64,000 nt of DNA from Ignavibacteriales bacterium (GTDB lineage: Bacteria; Bacteroidota; Ignavibacteria; Ignavibacteriales; Melioribacteraceae), in assembly GCA_020635285.1 (NCBI GenBank), contig JACKAB010000011.1, positions 45,421 through 109,420 on the forward strand, given 5' to 3'. The notes under the pieces were generated by a model. That model did no database searches. It was not told the origin of the DNA and saw only the letters and a list, made by a program, of their open reading frames with translations. The translations under genes were made by a program, and so were the position numbers. Shown here in pieces: positions 57,261 to 64,000 of the stretch. Numbering within the stretch: the stretch's first letter is position 1; each line of letters starts with the position of its first letter.

Positions 57261-57298
57261 ATTCCGATTCCCGCAGTTTTTATGCGGGATACCGGAAT
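57261..57298. repeat. Palindromic repeat element in the PPK2 downstream gap
   Basis: Imperfect hairpin ATTCCGATTCCCGCA / GCGGGATACCGGAAT around GTTTTTAT, with flank CCGTC. It is GC-rich compared with its surroundings and looks like a dispersed intergenic palindrome. A second small dyad (CCGGTCCGCCTTCCGG) follows at about 57335. The remainder of the gap to 57557 is AT-rich with no gene. Confidence 0.5.
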
Positions 57299-57557
57299 CT
57301 TAAGGCTTAAATCCGCACAACATTTTTAGTTTCCGGTCCGCCTTCCGGTTGGTAAGTATTACACCAAACCGTGAAAACTAGAACGACAACCTTTTTTTTG
57401 TTCCATAGTAAAATACTTATCCATTTTATTTTAAATCTAAATTAAGTTTTACATCACAAATAAATTGCTACTAATTTTATACTTTGCTTTTAAATAATTA
57501 AATTTGCTATTTATAGATTGATTTATGCAATTATTAACAAATACCAGAGATGTTCAT

Positions 57558-60500
57558 ATGAAATCGATATTTGCCTCTATTATTCTTATATCAATAATTT
57601 TATTCAATCCGACTTTCTCTCAAAAGTTAAGTAAACTTCAAAAGACAACAAACCTAAACAAAGCTAATATTCTTAAACATTATTCAATCTTTAACATTAA
57701 TAATGTCTCAACATTTATTTACAATAATGGCAATGCTGATCTAAGCCCTACCGGTAATTCCGGATTTATTTTTCCAAAGGGCACAAACAAAGCTGCGGTT
57801 TTTCAATCGGGTGTTGTTTGGGGCGGAAAGAAAGATGGCAAAATTCTTGTCGGGGGATCAACTTATTCACAAGGATTGCTTGGCGGAAAAATATTAAATG
57901 ATGGAACTCCACAAAATCCCGAAGATGAAAGCGCAAGAGTTTATAGAGTTATAGACGATTATCTTGTTGCAGGTGTCTATGCTGAATATGAAGGATTTGA
58001 AGGATCTGTCACAGAAATAATAAAGCAATATGAAAAGGATTGGAATGAATGGCCTGCCGAAGATGGAGCTCCGTTTGATGATGTTGATGGCGATGGAATA
58101 TATAATCCTCAAATTGATATTCCCGGAGTTCCCGGTGCTGACCAAACTTTATGGTATGTGGCTAATGATTTTGATTCCGCTCAATGCCAAAGTATGTACG
58201 GTTCCGACCCAATAAAACTTGAACAGCAAGTAACAGTTTGGGGTTATAGGCATAATGATATTTATGACAATGTTCTTTTTAAGAAATATAAGCTGGTTAA
58301 TAAAAGCGGTAAAAATATTGATAGCATGTATTTCTCAATTTGGGCTGATATTGATTTAGGAGATGCCGGTGATGATTTAGTTGGATGTGATACTTTGCTC
58401 AATTTAGGGTACTCTTATAATGGAGAGAAGAACGAAGAGGGAGATGCTGTATATGGAATTGAAGTACCTGCAATTGGATTCCAAATTTTACAGGGACCAA
58501 TTGTGGAGGGATTACCTGGAGAATTTGCAGTAAAAGGTAATGATAAAATTTACGGTAAAAAGAATGTCGGCATGACTTCCTTCTTTTTTTTTATTGGTGG
58601 AAGTGATCTTTACCGAGATCCAAATTTAGGAAGTTATAATGGAACTTTGCAATTTTACAACATTATGCGTGGATTATATCCTGATTATATTGAACCAATG
58701 TATCTTAATGGGAAACTCTACCCACCTCCATTACCCAAATTTCCTTTATCAGGCGATCCAATAACTCAAGAAGGGTGGATTGATGGAGTGCAGCATGTAC
58801 CAAGTGATAGAAGAAATGTAGTTAGCTGCGGTCCATTTGAGATTAAAGCAGATAGCTCTCAAGAGTTTGTTTTTGCAGAATTTATTGCCGTTGATAAAGA
58901 TAGATTAGGCTCAATCACTTTACTGAAAGATTATGCAAAAAGATTACAAAATAATTATCCAATAGAATTTAGTAAACCAGAAACTCCAAATTTATATAAA
59001 GTAATTCCAAAACTGGTCAATAAGAATCTGGGTGAATATGATGAAATAGAATTAGATATTGTCGGCTCAAAAGAAATTACAAATTTTTCAGAGATGGGTT
59101 ATAAATTTCAAGGATACAATATTTATCAAATACCTGGTGCTTATAATTTTGAAAGAAAGGCACTAAAAATTAGAACCTATGATATTATTGATGATATAAC
59201 ACAAATAATGGGAGATGTGCGTAATCCCGAAACCGGAGAAATAACTTATGGAATTTTTCAAAATGGCACAGACTCTGGCATTCCTAAAAAGATAACTATT
59301 GATAAGGATTATTTTGATAATTCAATTCTTTTGAAAGGGAAAAAATACTATTACGGAATATCCTCATATTTTTATAATAGTGATCCGAACGCAGAAATAA
59401 AAGCAATTGAAAGCAGATTAAGTTATGTGGAAGTTCAATTCCAGGAAGGACTTGAAGGTCCTCTGTATCTTGATTCAATAGAAACTACGCACATAAATGG
59501 AGTTGCGAATGCCAATGTAATTACAGAAGTGATAAATCCGCATGAACTAACCGGTGATACTTATGAAGTCTCTTTTGGAGAGCAGCACTATTATTTAGAT
59601 TTAGATGGAGAATGGAAAAAGACAAATTTCCCGGATTCAGTAGGAAATAGTTTAAATAAACCTGGTGATCAAACACCTTCTAGTTTAGTTCCCCAACCTT
59701 CAATTTATGCTCCAAATAATACACTTGATGTTCATTTTAAATATGATAACCAAGCTCCGGATTTTAATTATGCAGATGGAATAAGTATTACTTTTCCAGA
59801 CGGAATTCAAATCAACAGTGCTGAAGTCACTAAAGGTAATGCTTATGGTACTACATTTCATCCTGTAATTGAAGGTCAAACAGTTACTTGGGGAAGAAGT
59901 GATACAACTGGCGATGGTGAATTTGAGGGTGATGAAGATTTTTCAGTAAATATTAATTTTATTGAACCAACATTTACCGTTAATTATGTGATATTTGATG
60001 ATGGTTGGTCTGAAGCTTACGCTGTAACTGATCCGCAATATTATAATTTAGGTGCCGGTACCGTAAACAAAGTTGGAACAGCAACTTTAACCGGCAAATT
60101 AGGCTATCAATTTAAAGCAGTAAACTATTGGAAACTATTTAATAAAACAAAGCAAGAAGATTTGTTAAACTATCAAACAGTTATAAGCGGGAAAGACTTA
60201 CTTACTAATGAACCAGCCCCTTATGGTTACGAACCAATTGTTGATGGATTTAGGATAAAACTGGATGGAACATTTGATGCTCCAACAGCTATTGCTAGTG
60301 TATCACTGAATGATACTAAATTATATCTTTCAGGTGTACGTTGGGTTAATGAAAATTATATATTTACTGATTTTACATATTTCGGTTATACTGATGGAAC
60401 AGTTGCAGCTTCTTTAGGACCTGCAGGATATGTAGATGGTGCAGGTGGTACTACAGATGTTGAATTACTTCAGGAAGATTATGAAATCAGGTGGACAGGT

Positions 60501-61250
60501 GTCTTGGGTAATGAGGTAATAAATGGATTAAATCTTGAAGTAACTACATCGGGTGGTTCCTTTGTTACTATAGTTGGAGCCAGCGGTTATTCAATTGCAG
60601 ATCATCCGTTAAATCCTAATCCAGGAGTTGCAGAACCTTTTGCTATTAAAGTGCCTTTCGAAGTATGGAATATCGATGAAAATAAGCAAGTAAATGTTCT
60701 GATGTGGGATCGTACCGGAAATCCAACAGTTGAGGGAGGAAAGATCTGGAATACAGATAATAGAGTCTATGTATGGGTAGTTAATACTGACTATAGTCCA
60801 GATGTGTTAGATCCACTATCTGATGCAGTAACTAATTACGGCACCTGGAACTGGGTTATGTATCAGTCAACTTTTACAACTGGTGATGTTATAAAAATAT
60901 CTTATCCAAACCCAATATTATTGACTGATAAACTTACATTCACCACAGATTATCTTTCGGATGTTTCTAACTCAGATATACTTCCTAATAAATATGAGTT
61001 ATACCAAAACTATCCAAATCCTTTTAATCCAAGCACAAAAATTGGTTATTCAATTCAAAAGGAGGGCTTAGTTAATATTACTATTTACAACATACTTGGT
61101 CAAAAAGTTAGGGAAGTTGTAAATCAATTTGTAAAACCGGGTAAATATGAAGCAACTTTTAATGGTGCAAACTTAGCAAGCGGAGTTTACATTTATAGAA
61201 TAAAGACGAATGATTTTGTTAAATCAAAGAAGATGATGTTGCTCAAGTAA
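57558..61250 (+). CDS. Large T9SS cargo protein with C-terminal sorting domain
   Basis: About 1230 residues from ATG 57558, which gives a standard signal peptide (MKSIFASIILISIILFNPTFSQ); ATG 57525 would add eleven residues. The N-terminal third has a calcium-loop-like DVDGDGIYNPQIDIPG and aromatic-rich beta sequence, the middle is beta-sandwich repeats. The last 80 residues are a type IX secretion sorting domain (YQNYPNPFNPSTKIGYSI, VNITIYNILGQKVREVV, ASGVYIYRIKTNDFVKSKKMMLLK). Likely surface-attached or released. No enzyme motif seen; similar giant proteins occur in Ignavibacteria. Confidence 0.82.
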   Translation: MKSIFASIILISIILFNPTFSQKLSKLQKTTNLNKANILKHYSIFNINNVSTFIYNNGNADLSPTGNSGFIFPKGTNKAAVFQSGVVWGGKKDGKILVGGSTYSQGLLGGKILNDGTPQNPEDESARVYRVIDDYLVAGVYAEYEGFEGSVTEIIKQYEKDWNEWPAEDGAPFDDVDGDGIYNPQIDIPGVPGADQTLWYVANDFDSAQCQSMYGSDPIKLEQQVTVWGYRHNDIYDNVLFKKYKLVNKSGKNIDSMYFSIWADIDLGDAGDDLVGCDTLLNLGYSYNGEKNEEGDAVYGIEVPAIGFQILQGPIVEGLPGEFAVKGNDKIYGKKNVGMTSFFFFIGGSDLYRDPNLGSYNGTLQFYNIMRGLYPDYIEPMYLNGKLYPPPLPKFPLSGDPITQEGWIDGVQHVPSDRRNVVSCGPFEIKADSSQEFVFAEFIAVDKDRLGSITLLKDYAKRLQNNYPIEFSKPETPNLYKVIPKLVNKNLGEYDEIELDIVGSKEITNFSEMGYKFQGYNIYQIPGAYNFERKALKIRTYDIIDDITQIMGDVRNPETGEITYGIFQNGTDSGIPKKITIDKDYFDNSILLKGKKYYYGISSYFYNSDPNAEIKAIESRLSYVEVQFQEGLEGPLYLDSIETTHINGVANANVITEVINPHELTGDTYEVSFGEQHYYLDLDGEWKKTNFPDSVGNSLNKPGDQTPSSLVPQPSIYAPNNTLDVHFKYDNQAPDFNYADGISITFPDGIQINSAEVTKGNAYGTTFHPVIEGQTVTWGRSDTTGDGEFEGDEDFSVNINFIEPTFTVNYVIFDDGWSEAYAVTDPQYYNLGAGTVNKVGTATLTGKLGYQFKAVNYWKLFNKTKQEDLLNYQTVISGKDLLTNEPAPYGYEPIVDGFRIKLDGTFDAPTAIASVSLNDTKLYLSGVRWVNENYIFTDFTYFGYTDGTVAASLGPAGYVDGAGGTTDVELLQEDYEIRWTGVLGNEVINGLNLEVTTSGGSFVTIVGASGYSIADHPLNPNPGVAEPFAIKVPFEVWNIDENKQVNVLMWDRTGNPTVEGGKIWNTDNRVYVWVVNTDYSPDVLDPLSDAVTNYGTWNWVMYQSTFTTGDVIKISYPNPILLTDKLTFTTDYLSDVSNSDILPNKYELYQNYPNPFNPSTKIGYSIQKEGLVNITIYNILGQKVREVVNQFVKPGKYEATFNGANLASGVYIYRIKTNDFVKSKKMMLLK

Positions 61251-61275
61251 TTCAAATAGTTGTGAATTATTAATT

Positions 61276-61366
61276 CGTCATTGCGAGCCTTGATTCTTTT
61301 TATCAAGGTGAAGCAATCTTGATTTTGTGGAAGATTGCTTCGGGGAAAAACTTCCTCGCAATGACG
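61276..61366. repeat. 91-bp MITE-like palindromic element
   Basis: Bounded by perfect 12-bp inverted repeats CGTCATTGCGAG / CTCGCAATGACG. Inside are two further perfect hairpins, CCTTGAT/ATCAAGG and GAAGCAATCTT/AAGATTGCTTC. It lies between convergent genes. Its symmetry and higher GC suggest a mobile or REP-type repeat rather than a simple terminator. Confidence 0.7.
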
Positions 61367-61409
61367 TCTATCTTTAAATTTTGTATCATTAAAACTAAAG
61401 TAACATATT

Positions 61410-61799
61410 TTACTGCTTGTTGTAAGCCTGCATTCCGCCTAAAACATTTTTTGCTTTAAAGCCTTTTGCCTGCATAATTTTTGTCGCCATAACAGATCTA
61501 TTTCCACTGCGGCAAATAACAGCAATATTTTTGTCTTTATATTTATCTAACTCGTTAATTCTTTGAGATAAAACCTGAACTGGAATATTTATAACACCTT
61601 TTATCTGTCCAAGCCCACCAAAAAGTTCTTGAGGTGTTCTTACATCTAAAATAACCAGGTTTGTATCGGTTGTCATTTCAGTTTTTAATTGCTCAACTGT
61701 AATATTAGAATTGTCATCAGTATTGTCATTACTTTGGCAGCTTACTGTAGCTGTTGTAATAATAAACAAAAATAATACTAGAGATTTTATTTTTTGCAT
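61410..61799 (-). CDS. Rhodanese-domain lipoprotein
   Basis: About 129 residues from ATG 61799. Signal with lipobox TATVSC, then one rhodanese domain (about 40-129: NLVILDVRTPQELFGGLGQIKGVINIPV) with the active Cys in VICRSGNRSVMA. It handles persulfide sulfur or sulfur transfer in the periplasm. Convergent with the T9SS cargo gene. Confidence 0.88.
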   Translation of the reverse strand: MQKIKSLVLFLFIITTATVSCQSNDNTDDNSNITVEQLKTEMTTDTNLVILDVRTPQELFGGLGQIKGVINIPVQVLSQRINELDKYKDKNIAVICRSGNRSVMATKIMQAKGFKAKNVLGGMQAYNKQ

Positions 61800-61898
61800 T
61801 TCTATTTCCTTTATTTGTATAATCAAATTAAAATTATATTTGGCACTTCAAATTCGTTAATTGTATTAAAGCTTTTCAACTGGTTAGAAATTTTGAGC

Positions 61899-61928
61899 TT
61901 GCTTCGTAATAAATTCCTCGCAATGATG
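61899..61928. repeat. Decayed half-copy of the 91-bp palindromic element
   Basis: CTTGCTTCGTAATAAATTCC followed by TCGCAATGATG resembles the right half of the element at 61276-61366 (GCTTCGGGG...CCTCGCAATGACG) with several changes. Confidence 0.5.
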
Positions 61929-61935
61929 AATATCT

Positions 61936-62592
61936 TTATAGAATTTTATTTTCTAATTGAGCAATGTTTTCAATACTGGATTTTAAAACATCACCTCTTT
62001 CAACCTTGCTAACTCCTTCCGGAGTGCCGGTATAAATTAAATCACCGGGTTCAAGAGTCATTCTTTCAGAAATATATTTTACAATCTCCATTGGTGAAAA
62101 GATCATTTTGTTTACAGTAGAATTTTGCTGAATGTTCCCGTTCTTATGTAAAACAATTTTTTCATCGCCGGTTAATCTGTATTCCTCTTTCGATACAAAA
62201 TCAGAAATTACTCCGCAAGTATCAAAGGATTTTGCAAGCGTCCATGGGTTTCCCTCTTTTCTATACTCATTCTGAAGATCGCGTAAAGTCATGTCTAATC
62301 CAACACCATAACCGGTAATTGCGTTTTCAGCTTCTTCATCGTTTGCATTTTTTATTTCTTTCCCAATTAGTAAAACCAACTCAACTTCGTGATGCATTTC
62401 ATTTGAGTAACTTGGATGAACAATATTATCACCATCATAAATTAAAGTTGATGGAGGTTTAAGAAATATTATTGGAAATTTTGGAACCTCGTTCCCTAAT
62501 TCCTTTGCATGCTCAGCATAATTTCTGCCAACGCAAACAATTTTACCAACTATAAATTCTTTTTCGCTATTTCTTATTTTTACTTTTTTCAT
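61936..62592 (-). CDS. Fumarylacetoacetate hydrolase family protein
   Basis: 218 residues, the small FAHD1/YcgM-like type. KIVCVGRNYAEHAKELGNEVP, metal ligands in EMHHEVELVLLIGKE, GVGLDMTLRDLQNEYRKEGNPWTLAKSFD and DLIYTGTPEGVSKVERGD. It should act as a Mg2+-dependent acylpyruvase or oxaloacetate decarboxylase-like enzyme on a 2,4-diketo acid; the exact substrate is not readable. Confidence 0.92.
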   Translation of the reverse strand: MKKVKIRNSEKEFIVGKIVCVGRNYAEHAKELGNEVPKFPIIFLKPPSTLIYDGDNIVHPSYSNEMHHEVELVLLIGKEIKNANDEEAENAITGYGVGLDMTLRDLQNEYRKEGNPWTLAKSFDTCGVISDFVSKEEYRLTGDEKIVLHKNGNIQQNSTVNKMIFSPMEIVKYISERMTLEPGDLIYTGTPEGVSKVERGDVLKSSIENIAQLENKIL

Positions 62593-62664
62593 CCTAATTC
62601 CGTTTTAGTTTGATGCAATTTATTTAATAGAGATTCAATAAATGGTATCGCACTTTATATGTTT

Positions 62665-63939
62665 TTAGTTCGCAAATCTATTTAATTTTTTCATTGATAA
62701 TAAAGCCAGAACAGCTGAAAAAATTAATATGCCTGTTAAAATTATAAAATATTCGTGATGCGCAAAATCGCTGTAATACTTACCCAATAAGCCCGAACCA
62801 TAACTTCCAACTGCGGTTGCCGCATACCAGCCGCCCATCATTCTGCCTTGTAATTTTGGCGGTGCAACTTTTGAAACATAAGAAAGTCCCATTGGTGAAA
62901 TTAATATTTCAGCAAGTGTAACAACCAAATATGTTGATATTAACCAATAAGGCGACATAATATTTGAATCCGAATTTCCTCCATTTAATGAAGCAAAAAC
63001 CATAATCACCATGGAAATTCCCATTATTGTCATGCCAATAAATATTTTTAACGGAGTGGAAGGTTCTTTTCCTTTCTTATTTAATCTATTGAAAAGCCCT
63101 AATAAAACTGGGGTTAACACCAAAATAAAAAACGGATTAAAAAATTGATAAGTTTCTGGTCGGAGTAAATCATAAATTTTAGTTGATCTTTCAGCGAACA
63201 AAGTTAATGCAAATCCATTTTGATAAAATGCCATCCAAAAGAAAATTACAATTATAAATAACATTGCTAATGAAACCATTCTTTGAGCAGTTTCAGTTTT
63301 ACCTATTTCTATATGGACGATTTCTTTTTCAGTCTTTCTAGATTGCTTTACATCTGCACTCATAATTTTACTTTTACCCATATTAAAAGTTAAAAGTGCA
63401 ATCACCATTCCCACAGCGGCAGCCCAAAATGAAATTCTATAATCATTGAACAGATAACCCAATAAAGTAGCGGCTAACGGAGCAATTGTTGCTCCAACAT
63501 TAACGCCCATATAAAAAATATTAAATCCGGCATCTTTAAGATGAACTTTTTCCTTGTATAAATTACCAACAAGTACTGCCATGTTTACTTTGAATATTCC
63601 GGTTCCAAAAGCGACTAAAAATAATCCGATATAAAAAAACACTAACTGCTCAGCAGAAGAAAGTGCCAGTGAAATATACCCAAACAGCATAAAAACAGAT
63701 CCGGCAATTACTGTATTTATCTGTCCAAATAATTTATCTCCTAAATACCCACCGAGCAACGGGATGAAGTAGACAAGGCCAAGGAACATTCCGTAATGAT
63801 CTCCTTTAACAGAGTCACTCCAGCCAAATTCACTATCCATATACAGAACTAAAATTGCCATCATTATATAAAAACCAAAACGTTCCCACATTTCCGTGGT
63901 GAACATTACCATTATTCCTTTTGGGTGTTCTTTTAGCAT
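62665..63939 (-). CDS. POT-family proton-coupled peptide transporter (MFS)
   Basis: 424 residues, about 12 helices. POT signatures: N-terminal FTTEMWERFGFYIMMAILVLYM with the ExxER proton-coupling motif, GGYLGDKLFGQ, FNIFYMGVNVGATIAPLAATLLGY, and helix 10-type ILISPMGLSYVSKVAPPKLQGRMMGGWY. Imports di-/tripeptides with protons. Shorter than the 450-500 residues of DtpA/B but with all core motifs, so complete. Start ATG 63939, with AGGAAT upstream. Confidence 0.92.
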   Translation of the reverse strand: MLKEHPKGIMVMFTTEMWERFGFYIMMAILVLYMDSEFGWSDSVKGDHYGMFLGLVYFIPLLGGYLGDKLFGQINTVIAGSVFMLFGYISLALSSAEQLVFFYIGLFLVAFGTGIFKVNMAVLVGNLYKEKVHLKDAGFNIFYMGVNVGATIAPLAATLLGYLFNDYRISFWAAAVGMVIALLTFNMGKSKIMSADVKQSRKTEKEIVHIEIGKTETAQRMVSLAMLFIIVIFFWMAFYQNGFALTLFAERSTKIYDLLRPETYQFFNPFFILVLTPVLLGLFNRLNKKGKEPSTPLKIFIGMTIMGISMVIMVFASLNGGNSDSNIMSPYWLISTYLVVTLAEILISPMGLSYVSKVAPPKLQGRMMGGWYAATAVGSYGSGLLGKYYSDFAHHEYFIILTGILIFSAVLALLSMKKLNRFAN

Positions 63940-64000
63940 AAATATTCCTTATAGATTTATTTTTGTTCCAATATTTAATTTGGAAGCGTTTTTTAAAATA

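Noticed and set aside
1..64000. tRNA or rRNA genes
   Set aside because: No cloverleaf with a GGTTCGAATCC-type T-arm and no conserved rRNA stretch was found on either strand by reading.

Overview
The window is AT-rich (roughly 30% GC by eye). It reads like a chromosome segment of an Ignavibacteria/Bacteroidota-type bacterium. That placement is an inference from gene content: two large secreted proteins with type IX secretion C-terminal modules (1-2594 and 57558-61250, the latter ending in a YPNPFNPST-type tail), a CarboxypepD_reg/DUF5686 outer-membrane protein, PF00691-free beta-barrel proteins with signal peptides, many PAS/GAF kinases and frequent GGAGG-type ribosome sites. No rRNA, tRNA, CRISPR array, phage or intact transposon was seen.

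Layout. 1-10 kb: a lamin-tail surface protein (frameshifted at the window edge), an orphan ParA-type ATPase, a lipoprotein GH13 amylase with a glycogen-binding-type module, a lipoprotein of two tandem beta-sandwich repeats, a small membrane protein, a DUF4139 protein and an AHSA1/SRPBCC protein. 10-20.4 kb: a YitT-family membrane protein, then a coherent regulon: a Cache-HAMP-GAF-PAS histidine kinase, an NtrC-type sigma-54 activator, a near-perfect sigma-54 promoter (15728-15742), and a universal stress protein - TAXI solute-binding protein - fused TRAP permease operon followed by a porin. 20.4-22.7 kb: a NatA/NatB-like ABC exporter, convergent with the porin. 22.9-27.1 kb: an isoprenoid-synthase-like protein, a 39-codon peptide gene, an outer-membrane barrel, an ATP-grasp enzyme and a small ACT/TM1266-like protein. 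27.4-32.7 kb: a tandem-Usp protein, a CPA2 cation/proton antiporter with a C-terminal EIIA domain, an APC permease with EIIA and TrkA-C domains, and a histidine-kinase-like protein with a degenerate ATPase half. 32.8-35.9 kb: the DUF5686 protein and a STAS protein, divergent.

35.9-43.5 kb (minus strand) is the most unusual region: nine genes forming three tandem copies of a three-gene cassette. Each cassette encodes PilV-like, PilW-like and PilX-like pseudopilin-type proteins with very short leaders and non-canonical cleavage-site sequences. No pilus assembly gene is in the window. An FNR/CRP-like box and a direct repeat lie upstream. 43.8-48.6 kb (minus): clpX at the end of an operon with a TPR protein, a GlcD-type FAD oxidase and a Trm112-like protein. 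48.7-52.4 kb (plus): GNAT, TrpF-like, SdiA-regulated-like, DUF6544-like, AlkD-like and a zinc-ribbon small protein in a tight run. 52.5-64 kb: a multi-PAS/GAF kinase with a badly broken 5' part, an unknown protein, PPK2, the large T9SS cargo protein, palindromic repeats, a rhodanese lipoprotein, a FAH-family hydrolase and a POT peptide transporter.

A window-wide caveat: at least ten otherwise intact genes are interrupted by single-base indels, nearly all in short homopolymers (listed under findings). This pattern fits uncorrected long-read consensus errors better than true gene decay, so I annotate the reconstructed full genes and give the break positions.
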